From Gaetbulibacter saemankumensis DSM 17032 (GTDB taxonomy: Bacteria; Bacteroidota; Bacteroidia; Flavobacteriales; Flavobacteriaceae), in the NCBI RefSeq assembly GCF_000425645.1, contig NZ_AUDV01000006.1, positions 372,001-436,000 of the forward strand: 64,000 nt of DNA, written 5' to 3'. Numbering within the stretch: the stretch's first letter is position 1; every line of letters begins with the position of its first letter. The notes beneath the pieces were generated by a model. It had not been told where the DNA came from and ran no database searches. It was given only the letters and a program-made list of their open reading frames with translations. The translations under genes and the position numbers were made by a program. Positions 8,887 through 17,147 of this stretch are shown here, piece after piece.

Positions 8887-9954
8887 ATGGGACATAATAT
8901 TAAACCTGGAGTTGCGACAGGAAATGAAGTACAAGCAATTTTTCAGCTTGCAAAAGAAAAAGGATTTGCTTTACCGGCAGTAAACGTAATAGGATCAGAT
9001 ACAATTAACGGTGTACTAGAAACCGCTGCAGCTTTAAATGCTCCCGTAATTATTCAATTTTCTAACGGTGGTGCTCAATTTAATGCGGGTAAAGGATTAA
9101 GCAACGAAGGACAAAAAGCTGCTATTGCTGGTGCTGTTGCAGGAGCAAAACATGTGCACACTTTAGCGGAAGCTTATGGGGTACCTGTAATTTTACATAC
9201 AGACCATTGTGCTAAGAAATTATTACCTTGGATTGACGGTCTTTTAGATGCCAGTGAAAAACATTTTGCTGAAACAGGAAAATCTTTATTCTCTTCGCAT
9301 ATGATTGATCTTTCAGAAGAACCTATAGAAGAAAACATTGAAACTTGTAAAAAATACCTTGAGCGTATGAGCAAAATGGGTATGACATTAGAAATAGAAC
9401 TTGGCATTACAGGTGGTGAAGAAGATGGTGTAGATAATACAGATGTTGATGATTCTAAATTATACACACAACCAGAAGAAGTTGCTTATGCTTATGAAGA
9501 ATTAAGTAAAGTAAGTCCACAGTTCACTATTGCGGCTGCTTTTGGTAATGTACACGGAGTATACAAACCAGGTAATGTTAAATTAACTCCGAAAATTTTA
9601 AAGAATTCTCAAGAGTATATCTCTGAAAAATACGGTGTAGGTCAAAATCATATCGATTTCGTATTCCACGGTGGTTCTGGTTCTTCAGTAGAAGAAATTA
9701 GAGAAGGAATTAGCTACGGAGTAATTAAAATGAACATCGATACCGATTTACAATATGCATTCATGACAGGTATCCGTGATTACATGGGAGATAAAGCCGA
9801 GTATTTAAAAGCTCAGATAGGAAACCCCGAAGGAGACGATTCTCCAAATAAAAAATATTACGATCCTCGTGTATGGTTACGTGAAGGTGAAAAAACATTT
9901 GTTGAGCGCTTAAAACAAGCCTTCGAAGATTTAAACAATGTAAACACGTTATAA
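8887..9954 (+). CDS. fbaA: Class II fructose-bisphosphate aldolase
   Basis: This 355-residue zinc-dependent aldolase cleaves fructose 1,6-bisphosphate to glyceraldehyde 3-phosphate and dihydroxyacetone phosphate, and runs in reverse for gluconeogenesis. Class II signatures are visible: HTDHCAKKL (metal and catalytic residues near 105-113), GITGGEEDGVDN (near 175-186), FHGGSGSS (about 260-267) and MNIDTDLQYA, which binds the substrate phosphate. Length fits the long FbaA subgroup of Escherichia coli type. The gene stands alone between its promoter box and a strong terminator, which fits high expression of a glycolytic gene. Confidence 0.96.
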   Translation: MGHNIKPGVATGNEVQAIFQLAKEKGFALPAVNVIGSDTINGVLETAAALNAPVIIQFSNGGAQFNAGKGLSNEGQKAAIAGAVAGAKHVHTLAEAYGVPVILHTDHCAKKLLPWIDGLLDASEKHFAETGKSLFSSHMIDLSEEPIEENIETCKKYLERMSKMGMTLEIELGITGGEEDGVDNTDVDDSKLYTQPEEVAYAYEELSKVSPQFTIAAAFGNVHGVYKPGNVKLTPKILKNSQEYISEKYGVGQNHIDFVFHGGSGSSVEEIREGISYGVIKMNIDTDLQYAFMTGIRDYMGDKAEYLKAQIGNPEGDDSPNKKYYDPRVWLREGEKTFVERLKQAFEDLNNVNTL

Positions 9955-9980
9955 TACTATAACATGCACATAAATAATTA

Positions 9981-10012
9981 AGACTCTACATTTAGTAGGG
10001 TCTTTTTTTTTT
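9981..10012 (+). terminator. fbaA terminator
   Basis: Arms AGACTCTAC (9981-9989) and GTAGGGTCT (9995-10003) with one G-T pair, followed by about ten T residues. Confidence 0.88.
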
Positions 10013-10089
10013 ATGCTATAATATCAGGACTTCTTTTAACAAATCATAAAGAAATTAACGTGATAGTATCTCAAAATTAAAAAAAGGTT

Positions 10090-10097
10090 TAATTTTG
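10090..10097 (+). promoter_or_regulatory. Candidate -7 promoter box before accD
   Basis: TAATTTTG fits TAnnTTTG. It would leave a leader of about 115 bases before accD. Confidence 0.35.
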
Positions 10098-10220
10098 TGC
10101 ACTGGCTTTTGGACGTAGTATATTTTAATAAGTATTTAAATTGACCAAAACCCTAATAACAAGTAATCTTATAGATTACATTAAAAATTTTAATAGCCTA
10201 AACTAAAATAATAGATTAGT

Positions 10221-11078
10221 ATGTCTTGGTTTAAAAGAAAAACAAAGGGAATTACAACAACTACTCAAGAGAAAAAAGACACACCTAAAGGTCTGTGGTA
10301 TAAATCTCCAACGGGTAAAATAATCGATACTGAAGAACTTGAAAGAAACTTCTTTGTGAGCCCAGAAGATGGATACCACGTACGCATTGGAAGTAAAGAG
10401 TATTTTTCAATCCTTTTTGATGATAATAAATTTAAAGAATTAGATAGCGACTTAGAATCTAAGGACCCTCTTAAATTTATTGACACTAAAAAATATCCAG
10501 ACCGCTTAAAAGCCGCTCAAAACAAAACTAACTTAAAAGATGCTGTTCGTGTTGGTGTTGGTAAGTCTAAAGGTAAAGATTTAGTGGTGGCATGTATGGA
10601 TTTCGCTTTTATAGGTGGATCTATGGGTAGCGTTGTAGGAGAAAAAATAGCCCGTGCAGCAGATTACTCTTTAAAAAATAAAATTCCATTAATGGTAATT
10701 TCTAAATCGGGAGGAGCACGTATGATGGAGGCTGCATTATCCTTAATGCAGTTAGCCAAAACTTCGGTAAAATTAGCACAATTAGCTGATGCTAAAATTC
10801 CTTACATTTCATTATGTACCGACCCTACCACAGGAGGAACAACAGCTTCATTTGCAATGTTAGGAGACATTAACATTAGTGAACCTGGAGCCTTAATCGG
10901 TTTCGCCGGACCACGTATTGTTCGCGACACCACAGGTAAAGAATTACCAGAAGGATTCCAAACCTCAGAATTCTTATTAGAACACGGTTTCTTAGATTTT
11001 ATTACCGTTCGTAAAGAATTAAAAAATAAAGTAAATCAATATCTCGATTTAATATTGAATCAGCCATTAAGAGCATAA
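10221..11078 (+). CDS. accD: Acetyl-CoA carboxylase carboxyltransferase subunit beta, zinc ribbon without cysteines
   Basis: This 285-residue subunit pairs with AccA to transfer the carboxyl group from carboxybiotin to acetyl-CoA, making malonyl-CoA for fatty acid synthesis. The crotonase-like core is intact: [19 protein letters not shown] (about 128-146), [10 protein letters not shown] and [16 protein letters not shown]. In Escherichia coli type AccD the N-terminus carries a CxxC...CxxC zinc ribbon. Here the matching positions read YKSPTGK and FVSPEDGYH, so Ser29, Gly32, Ser47 and Asp50 replace all four cysteines while the surrounding fold sequence is kept. From memory, other Flavobacteriaceae share this loss. 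It is followed by a strong terminator. Confidence 0.95.
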   Translation: MSWFKRKTKGITTTTQEKKDTPKGLWYKSPTGKIIDTEELERNFFVSPEDGYHVRIGSKEYFSILFDDNKFKELDSDLESKDPLKFIDTKKYPDRLKAAQNKTNLKDAVRVGVGKSKGKDLVVACMDFAFIGGSMGSVVGEKIARAADYSLKNKIPLMVISKSGGARMMEAALSLMQLAKTSVKLAQLADAKIPYISLCTDPTTGGTTASFAMLGDINISEPGALIGFAGPRIVRDTTGKELPEGFQTSEFLLEHGFLDFITVRKELKNKVNQYLDLILNQPLRA

Positions 11079-11082
11079 CAAT

Positions 11083-11112
11083 AAAAGCGACTAAAATTAG
11101 TCGCTTTTTCTT
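11083..11112 (+). terminator. accD terminator
   Basis: Perfect 12-bp arms AAAAGCGACTAA (11083-11094) and TTAGTCGCTTTT (11097-11108), then further T residues. The loop is only two bases as drawn, so the inner pairs probably open. Confidence 0.88.
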
Positions 11113-11147
11113 TTTTATTATTAGGCTTTTATATCAGTATAAATTAC

Positions 11148-11155
11148 TATATTTG
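11148..11155 (+). promoter_or_regulatory. -7 promoter box before rpsO
   Basis: TATATTTG fits TAnnTTTG, 54 bases before the rpsO ATG. A short hairpin CGAAAG/CTTTCG (11161-11177) follows at the expected 5' end of the message and could be a leader structure. Confidence 0.5.
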
Positions 11156-11209
11156 CCGCTCGAAAGATAGCCTTTCGTTTACATAACAATTATTTACAAT
11201 AATATTAGC

Positions 11210-11479
11210 ATGTATTTATCAAAAGAAGTAAAAGAAGAAATCTTCGCAAAACACGGTAACGGCAAAAATGATACCGGTTCAGCTGAAGGACAAATTGCGT
11301 TATTCACGCACAGAATTAATCACTTAACTGAGCACTTAAAAAAGAATCGTAAAGATTTTAACACTGAGCGCTCGTTAGTAAAACTAGTAGGTAAGCGTCG
11401 TGCTTTACTTGATTACTTAACTAAGAAAGATATCTTAAGATATCGTGCGATAGTAAAAGAATTAGGATTAAGAAAATAA
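11210..11479 (+). CDS. rpsO: 30S ribosomal protein S15
   Basis: This 89-residue primary 16S rRNA-binding protein organises the platform of the small subunit. It matches the S15 family over its whole length, with GSAEGQIALFTHRINHLTEHL (about residues 23-43, first part shown), HLKKNRKDFNTERSLVKLVG and RRALLDYL near 64-71. Length is standard. As in many bacteria it lies directly before pnp, but here a terminator and a structured element separate the two. S15 represses its own synthesis in several bacteria; whether the leader hairpin at 11161-11177 has that role is not known. Confidence 0.97.
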   Translation: MYLSKEVKEEIFAKHGNGKNDTGSAEGQIALFTHRINHLTEHLKKNRKDFNTERSLVKLVGKRRALLDYLTKKDILRYRAIVKELGLRK

Positions 11480-11480
11480 A

Positions 11481-11508
11481 AAAAAGAGGCTTTTATAGCC
11501 TCTTTTTT
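11481..11508 (+). terminator. rpsO terminator
   Basis: Arms AAAAAGAGGCT (11481-11491) and AGCCTCTTTTT (11497-11507), followed by T residues, starting two bases after the rpsO stop. Confidence 0.88.
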
Positions 11509-11515
11509 GTTTTAG

Positions 11516-11590
11516 CGTTAGGGATTGCAGCGACATCCTTTTTTATAAAAAAGATATAGCGAAAAGCCCGACCTTGATAAAGGTAACGCC
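11516..11590 (+). ncRNA. Structured flavobacterial intergenic element (possibly the Flavo-1 type)
   Basis: The 75 bases hold GTTAGGGATTGCAGCGACAT, a hairpin ATCCTTTTTT/AAAAAAGAT, the stretch ATAGCGAAAAGCCCGACC and a small hairpin ACC/GGT ending in AACGCCC. I recall nearly the same block (AGGGATTG...CATCC...GATATAGCG.AAAGCCCG...AACGCCC) from many intergenic regions of Flavobacteriaceae. The conserved bases lie outside the variable hairpin stems, as expected for a structured RNA. The link to the Rfam Flavo-1 motif is a guess. It sits between the rpsO terminator and pnp. Confidence 0.55.
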
Positions 11591-11718
11591 CAAGTAATAA
11601 AAATACTCCAGCGCATGAGTTTAAACGGCGTATTGAAGAAGCTAATTATAGTTTTTCATTGGTCACACAACAACTACACAACACAACGACCTTTGTTTAA
11701 TTAGAATTAAAAAAATTT

Positions 11719-13968
11719 ATGGTTCCACAAGTTTTTAAAGAGGTCATAGACCTAGGCGACGGTAGAGAAATCTCTATCGAAACCGGAAAATTAGCAAAAC
11801 AAGCTCATGGTAGTGTTGTTGTGCGATCTGGAGACACTATGTTATTATGTACTGTGGTGTCTAATTATAATGCTGCAGATGTAGACTTTTTACCGTTAAC
11901 GTTAGATTATCGCGAAAAATTTGCTGCTGCTGGTAGATACCCTGGTGGTTTTTTTAAACGCGAAGCAAGACCTAGTACCGAAGAAATTTTGGTAATGCGT
12001 ATTGTAGACCGTGTGTTACGTCCGCTATTCCCTAAAGATTACCATGCTGAAACTCAAGTTATGATTCAGTTAATGTCTTTAGACAAAGACGTTATGCCCG
12101 ATGCATTAGCTGGTTTAGCGGCTTCGGCAGCTATTCAGTTATCGGACATTCCTTTTGAAACACCAATTTCTGAAGTTCGAGTGGCTCGTTTAGACGGAGA
12201 ATTCATTATCAACCCAAGCTTCACGCAACTTGAGCAATCAGATATCGATATGATTATCGGAGCCTCTGAAGATTCTGTCATGATGGTTGAAGGTGAGATG
12301 AGTGAGATTTCTGAAGAAGAAATGGTAGAAGCTATTAAAGTAGCTCACGAAGCCATTAAAGTTCAAATTCAAGCTCAAAAACGCTTGGTAGAACAAGTTG
12401 GTAAAAAAGAAACTCGTGAATACGAATTAGAAGCTGAAGACGAAACTGTTTTAGAAAAAGTAAAAGCTTTCGCTTACGATAAATGCTACGACATCGCAAA
12501 ACAAGCTTCTTCTAAACAAGATAGAAGCCTTGCCTTTGCAGAAGTAAAAGAAGCCTTATTAGCTGAATTTACCGAAGAAGAATTAGAAGAAGTAAGCGGA
12601 CTGGTTTCTAAATATTACAATAAAGTTCAAAAAGAAGCTGTACGTAATGTCGTACTTGAAGAAGGTATTCGTTTAGACGGTAGAAAAACAACTGAGGTAC
12701 GCCCTATTTGGTGTGAGGTTGATTATTTACCATCAACACATGGTTCTTCGATCTTTTCACGTGGTGAAACTCAAGCTTTAGCGACTGTTACCTTAGGAAC
12801 CTCTCGTGAAGCTAACATGGTAGACAACCCTTCTCTAGAAACTGAAGAGCGTTTCTATTTACACTATAACTTCCCTCCTTTCTCTACTGGTGAAGCAAGA
12901 CCTTTAAGAGGTACTTCTCGTCGTGAGATTGGTCACGGAAACTTGGCACAGCGTGCATTAAAGCGCATGGTCCCTGCTGATTGTCCTTATACTGTTCGTG
13001 TAGTTTCTGAGGTATTAGAATCTAATGGATCATCTTCTATGGCAACCGTATGTGCTGGTACAATGGCATTAATGGATGCTGGTGTACAGTTAATAAAACC
13101 TGTTTCAGGAATTGCCATGGGATTAATTTCTGATGGTGAGCGTTACGCTGTATTATCAGACATCTTAGGTGATGAAGATCACTTAGGAGATATGGACTTT
13201 AAAGTAACTGGTACAGCTGATGGTATTACGGCTTGTCAGATGGATATTAAGATTAAAGGCTTAAGCTATGAGATTCTTGTAAACGCTTTAAATCAAGCAA
13301 AAGAAGGTCGTTTACATATCTTAGGTAAGTTAACTGATACCATTGCATCTCCAAATGCAGATGTTAAACCACATGCACCTAAAATGGTTACCAGAACTAT
13401 TCCTGGTGAATACATTGGAGCTTTAATTGGTCCTGGAGGTAAAGTTATTCAGGAACTACAAAAAGCAACAAACACGACAATCGTGATAAACGAAGACCCT
13501 GTAACAGAAGAAGGTATTGTTGAAATACTTGGTACTGGACAGGATGGTATTAATGCTGTTTTAGCTAAAATTGAGGCCATGATGTTTAAACCTGTTGTTG
13601 GTAATGTTTATGAAGTTAAAGTAATTAAAATGCTTGATTTTGGTGCAGTAGTAGAATATACTGAAGCCCCAGGAAATGAAGTATTATTACACGTAAGTGA
13701 ATTAGCCTGGGAACGCACTGAAAATGTTAGCGATGTTGTTAATATGGGTGACGTTTTTGAAGTGAAATACTTTGGTGTAGATCCTAAAACACGTAAAGAA
13801 AAAATATCTCGCAAAGCCATTTTGCCAAAACCTGAAGGTTATGTAGCAAGACCGCCAAGAGATAATAACAATCGTGGTGGTAGCCGTGATAACCGTGGTA
13901 GAGATAACAGAAACCGCGACAACCGCCGTGACGATAGAGCACCAAGAAACGATAAGAAAGAAGAATAA
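11719..13968 (+). CDS. pnp: Polyribonucleotide nucleotidyltransferase (PNPase)
   Basis: This 749-residue phosphorolytic 3'-5' exoribonuclease degrades RNA to nucleoside diphosphates. Domain order is RNase PH-1 (from [20 protein letters not shown]), an alpha-helical linker, RNase PH-2 ([17 protein letters not shown] near 395; later [16 protein letters not shown]), a KH domain with [12 protein letters not shown] (about 573-584) and an S1 domain ([17 protein letters not shown] near 630). From about residue 708 the protein ends in a disordered tail of about 40 residues made of Arg, Asn, Asp and Gly (RGG-like), probably an extra RNA-binding arm. Catalytic elements look intact. Confidence 0.97.
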   Translation: MVPQVFKEVIDLGDGREISIETGKLAKQAHGSVVVRSGDTMLLCTVVSNYNAADVDFLPLTLDYREKFAAAGRYPGGFFKREARPSTEEILVMRIVDRVLRPLFPKDYHAETQVMIQLMSLDKDVMPDALAGLAASAAIQLSDIPFETPISEVRVARLDGEFIINPSFTQLEQSDIDMIIGASEDSVMMVEGEMSEISEEEMVEAIKVAHEAIKVQIQAQKRLVEQVGKKETREYELEAEDETVLEKVKAFAYDKCYDIAKQASSKQDRSLAFAEVKEALLAEFTEEELEEVSGLVSKYYNKVQKEAVRNVVLEEGIRLDGRKTTEVRPIWCEVDYLPSTHGSSIFSRGETQALATVTLGTSREANMVDNPSLETEERFYLHYNFPPFSTGEARPLRGTSRREIGHGNLAQRALKRMVPADCPYTVRVVSEVLESNGSSSMATVCAGTMALMDAGVQLIKPVSGIAMGLISDGERYAVLSDILGDEDHLGDMDFKVTGTADGITACQMDIKIKGLSYEILVNALNQAKEGRLHILGKLTDTIASPNADVKPHAPKMVTRTIPGEYIGALIGPGGKVIQELQKATNTTIVINEDPVTEEGIVEILGTGQDGINAVLAKIEAMMFKPVVGNVYEVKVIKMLDFGAVVEYTEAPGNEVLLHVSELAWERTENVSDVVNMGDVFEVKYFGVDPKTRKEKISRKAILPKPEGYVARPPRDNNNRGGSRDNRGRDNRNRDNRRDDRAPRNDKKEE

Positions 13969-13992
13969 TTTTTTTATCTATTCTATAATTTT

Positions 13993-14023
13993 AAAAACCC
14001 ATCAAAATATTGATGGGTTTTTT
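13993..14023 (+). terminator. pnp terminator
   Basis: Perfect arms AAAAACCCATCA (13993-14004) and TGATGGGTTTTT (14011-14022) with a T run. Confidence 0.88.
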
Positions 14024-14058
14024 ATTTATTACAAATATTGCCCGCTAGTTAAAATTAG

Positions 14059-14568
14059 CTAAGGCAATTTACTATAATAATATTCCTTAAAAATCCTCCA
14101 TTTGTTTTGTTCTCCCTCAATTACATACGTATTGGGATTTTTAACCAAAGCTGATATACCGCCTATTAATAATCCTGCCTCAGCCCCAGCAAGTGCCCCT
14201 ATAGCGGCATATTCTCCTCGTGAAAACCCGAATAAACTATCTGGATCATCAGGCTCGCCTAAAGTTGCCCCAACAATGGTACCGATACCTATTCCTATTA
14301 ATGTTCCCATAAAAACATTGTGTCCTCCGGATCGTTTAGTTTTTATTAATCCAATGTGCTGATAACTTATAGATTCCTTCTTACTGCCTAATTTAAGTTT
14401 TAAAATAGAATCATTCAATTCTATGATATTTCCTTTTGATATTTTCTTTCCATTTAAATCATACACCCTAATGAATTCCTCTTTATTCAATAATTTCTCC
14501 TGAGATTGCAATATTAAACAACCAAATAACAAAATGAGTTTCAGCACTGATGTCTTAAATCGATTCAT
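14059..14568 (-). CDS. Exported protein with glycine-rich membrane hairpin, function unknown
   Basis: This 169-residue protein has a signal peptide (LKLILLFGCLILQSQ), then a short beta-rich domain (residues 30-80, IELNDSILKLKLGSKKE). Two glycine-zipper hydrophobic segments follow (MGTLIGIGIGTIVGATLG and AAIGALAGAEAGLLIGGISA) separated by an acidic loop (GEPDDPDSLFG). Such glycine zippers occur in outer-membrane-associated proteins. The beta part resembles small Bacteroidota proteins that read like a key-value motif (VYDLNGKKISKGNII). I do not recognise the family. It is the last of a leftward set of exported proteins, 12 bases after the lipocalin-like gene. Confidence 0.7.
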   Translation of the reverse strand: MNRFKTSVLKLILLFGCLILQSQEKLLNKEEFIRVYDLNGKKISKGNIIELNDSILKLKLGSKKESISYQHIGLIKTKRSGGHNVFMGTLIGIGIGTIVGATLGEPDDPDSLFGFSRGEYAAIGALAGAEAGLLIGGISALVKNPNTYVIEGEQNKWRIFKEYYYSKLP

Positions 14569-14580
14569 GATATTTCCATA

Positions 14581-15033
14581 TTAATTCACTCTTATATATT
14601 CTCCATAATAATGAGCCCCTGCATCATTTCCTTCGCAAAACTCTTCATCATACTGACCAATCTTTAAGGTAGTTTCACTGATTTCAAATAATGTAATTTC
14701 TATATCATCAGATCCATTTTCTGAGACTATTAATTTGCCATTTACTATTTTCCAAGTCCCACTAGACTCACCATCATCTTCACATACATTATTATATTCA
14801 TAAAAATAAGTTTCCGTCCATGTGCCATTAGATCGCATAGTTAACCTGCCCGTTTGTTCACAGGCCGTAGAAAACTCTTCATCATTTAAATCAGTACATA
14901 CATAAACAAATTTGATAGGTTTCCACACACCTATTAATAAGTTAGATTCCGGTTTTGGTTCATCATCATTAGAACTACATCCAGCAATTATAACAAGAAT
15001 AAGCACAAGTACAATTTTGATCGAATTTTTCAT
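14581..15033 (-). CDS. Lipocalin-like lipoprotein
   Basis: This 150-residue lipoprotein has the signal MKNSIKIVLVLILVIIAGC, with the lipid acceptor Cys at 19 followed by SSNDDEP, which is the acidic surface-export-like tether common in Flavobacteriaceae. The mature part starts LLIGVWKPIKF and has GRLTMRSNGTWTETYFYEY and GTWKIVNGKLIV, the repeated GxWxx and xGTW pattern of small lipocalin-like domains in Bacteroidota. Six cysteines beyond the lipobox could form disulfides in the envelope. The ligand is unknown. It probably shares a transcript with its neighbours (gaps of 12 and 21 bases). Confidence 0.75.
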   Translation of the reverse strand: MKNSIKIVLVLILVIIAGCSSNDDEPKPESNLLIGVWKPIKFVYVCTDLNDEEFSTACEQTGRLTMRSNGTWTETYFYEYNNVCEDDGESSGTWKIVNGKLIVSENGSDDIEITLFEISETTLKIGQYDEEFCEGNDAGAHYYGEYIRVN

Positions 15034-15054
15034 AATTATAATGTTTTAAATTCA

Positions 15055-15456
15055 TTAAAAAACATAACTTAAAGAAACCTTGATAGTATAATTATTCGGT
15101 TTTGAAACATCATAACTCCTGAACCTCAGCATTCCAAAATTACAAAGTCCACTTAGTTTTAAATTTCTCTGAAGTTTATGAACCAGTCCAAAATTTAACC
15201 CCAAATCCAAGCAATTAAAAAACTGATTAAAATTAGTAACCCCTTGTATTTGTTTAAATGAATTTTCAAACAAATCTCCAAACTGTGGTTCTGTATATAA
15301 TTTTAAGCCATTATAAACAGAAATTTCCTGATTAAAACTCAACTTACTATCGGAAACTTTTAACGCCATAAGTTTATTTGAAACTAAAGGTTGATCTTGC
15401 CCGTAGCATTGCATAGAAAGTATAATTATTAATATAAGTTGCTTTAATGTTTTCAT
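15055..15456 (-). CDS. Small exported protein with beta-barrel-like C-terminus
   Basis: This 133-residue protein has a signal peptide (LKQLILIIILSMQCYG) and a short body predicted as beta strands. It ends in TIKVSLSYVF, the alternating pattern with a final Phe seen in outer membrane barrels. At this size it holds only about six strands, so it may be a shortened member of a larger porin-like family. The ATG at 15456 is chosen over one at 15477 because it puts the signal peptide at the N-terminus. I do not recognise a named family. Confidence 0.62.
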   Translation of the reverse strand: MKTLKQLILIIILSMQCYGQDQPLVSNKLMALKVSDSKLSFNQEISVYNGLKLYTEPQFGDLFENSFKQIQGVTNFNQFFNCLDLGLNFGLVHKLQRNLKLSGLCNFGMLRFRSYDVSKPNNYTIKVSLSYVF

Positions 15457-15575
15457 GACTATAAAATTTAAATTCATGAGGCGACTTCACCGACTTTACT
15501 ATTCAAAAGAAACTAACAATACAGAATAAGATCCTCCTACCTTATTTATCTAAAAACCCTTAGACTTCTTTTGCT

Positions 15576-16019
15576 TTAGTTCGTTTCAATAAGTAAATTA
15601 TATTCTTTATTCGCGTTATAATTAATACATATATTAGTATCAGGAAAATGTGGCTCGATATCTAGGTAAATCACAAATCCAAATTTCCCAGCTTTTGAAG
15701 GATGGCCTTCCAGAATAACACTTCTATTCTCTATAACTACTTTCAGTCCTTCGGGCACTCGACCTTCAATAGTAAAGTTATAATCGTAATCATCATCATT
15801 TGGATCATTCGAAACGGAAGCTGTTAACCTATCGTAGTAATATTCTTCTAGATATCCAGTCATGAATTCATGATTTGGAAGACTAGCACTCCTGTTTCCA
15901 ATACAACTTAATTCACCATCTTTATTAAGCTCACAATTATAAATGCAAGTAATTATTAAACAGAGAATACACCCCTTCTTTTTTAATAATTTCCAGTCTG
16001 ATATACTTTTAATTTTCAT
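15576..16019 (-). CDS. Exported protein with putative Ig-like (He_PIG-type) domain
   Basis: This 147-residue protein starts with a basic stretch and a hydrophobic, Cys-rich segment (GCILCLIITCIYNC) that could be a lipoprotein signal with Cys30 as acceptor. The mature part includes FTIEGRVPEGLKVVIENRSV followed by ILEGHPSKAGKFGFVI. This matches the pattern of He_PIG putative Ig domains (P-x-G-L ... G-x-P ... AG-x-F-x-F). Such domains are usually adhesion or spacer modules in large surface proteins; a solitary small one is unusual. No partner gene is evident. The next gene in the same direction lies 119 bases away. Confidence 0.6.
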   Translation of the reverse strand: MKIKSISDWKLLKKKGCILCLIITCIYNCELNKDGELSCIGNRSASLPNHEFMTGYLEEYYYDRLTASVSNDPNDDDYDYNFTIEGRVPEGLKVVIENRSVILEGHPSKAGKFGFVIYLDIEPHFPDTNICINYNANKEYNLLIETN

Positions 16020-16134
16020 AACTACCGTAATGCATTGAACTTATTTCAAATGTCCAGTTTTTAATTAAAATATATATCCGATTAAATAGTTTGTAGATGA
16101 TTTAGGACAACTAAATTAGGATTCAAAATGACAC

Positions 16135-17121
16135 CTAGCTCTTACAAACATACTTTTGAGAATTGAACCACTCCGCCGCTTCGGCGATCCCTTTTTCAAT
16201 GGGAGAAAACACAACGCCCAATTGTTCCCGAGCCTTTTTATTCGAGTAATAGCTATTAATGCACAACACTTTTAAATTATTTGAAGATAGCGGCGTTTTT
16301 ATCATTAATTTTCTTAACAAGTCACCCACAAACCCCAAAAAATAAAAACAAATCTTTGGCACCCTTACTAATATTTGATGCGACTTCTGAACCTTCTTTA
16401 ATAGTTTAAAAAATGCTTTATAGCTTAAATTTTCATTGGACAAAATATACGATTCACCATTCTTACCTTTTTCAACAGCCTTTACAATTCCCCTGGAAAC
16501 ATCTTGAACGCAAACAAAACTTTTTCCTCCAGGTGGATAGAACACTACAGACTTATTTAACCCATACAACACCAATTTACCTGAACTCGGTTTGGTATCG
16601 TAAGCACCTAGCATAAAAGTGGGATTTACCACCACCACTTCTATATCATCCTTTTTAGACAATACATATTCTTGGGCTACTTTTTTACTCCTTGAGTACG
16701 GTGATTTTGAAAACGGATCTTTTATAGAATGTAACTCGCATCCCAAACTTCCCAAAGTTCCATACCCATAAACATTGGCAGTTCCAACATAAATAATTTT
16801 CTTAACCCTATTTGCGATAGCAGACTCTACAATATTCTTTGTTCCAATGACATTTACTTTATAATAAGATTGATACTTTTTTATTTTAGGATCTATCAAT
16901 GAAGCCACATGAACTACAACTTCACAGCCCTCCATAGCCTTTTTAATTTCTTTGTTGTTTAAAATATCAACTTCAATTAACTTTAGCCGTTCATGCTTTC
17001 CCAACACAAAACTGGACACGCTTCTTACCTGCGCAACAACCTGATACCCTTGTTCCAAAAACACAAGCACAGTATTTGAACCTAGCAATCCATTCGCCCC
17101 TGTGATGAAAACTGTATTCAT
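16135..17121 (-). CDS. NAD-dependent epimerase/dehydratase (dihydroflavonol reductase/3beta-HSD-like)
   Basis: This 328-residue extended short-chain dehydrogenase carries the cofactor motif GANGLLG (residues 8-14) and the catalytic YSRSK (Tyr142, Lys146). Ending SNENLSYKAFF in the substrate half is typical of the dihydroflavonol-4-reductase / HpnA-like branch, whose members act on hydroxyls or ketones of lipids, terpenoids or sugars. It lies 26 bases after the desaturase on the same strand and is probably co-transcribed. A relative of the same branch is encoded at 19527-20507. The substrate is unknown; a lipid is likely from context (inference). Confidence 0.85.
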   Translation of the reverse strand: MNTVFITGANGLLGSNTVLVFLEQGYQVVAQVRSVSSFVLGKHERLKLIEVDILNNKEIKKAMEGCEVVVHVASLIDPKIKKYQSYYKVNVIGTKNIVESAIANRVKKIIYVGTANVYGYGTLGSLGCELHSIKDPFSKSPYSRSKKVAQEYVLSKKDDIEVVVVNPTFMLGAYDTKPSSGKLVLYGLNKSVVFYPPGGKSFVCVQDVSRGIVKAVEKGKNGESYILSNENLSYKAFFKLLKKVQKSHQILVRVPKICFYFLGFVGDLLRKLMIKTPLSSNNLKVLCINSYYSNKKAREQLGVVFSPIEKGIAEAAEWFNSQKYVCKS

Positions 17122-17147
17122 ACCATATAGTTTATATACCTCAAATA

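Noticed and set aside
13874-14062. 62-residue frame at the end of pnp
   Set aside because: It is the repetitive Arg/Asn/Asp tail of PNPase read in another frame.
16413-16616. 67-residue plus-strand frame inside the epimerase gene
   Set aside because: It is antisense to a well-supported dehydrogenase and has no family features.
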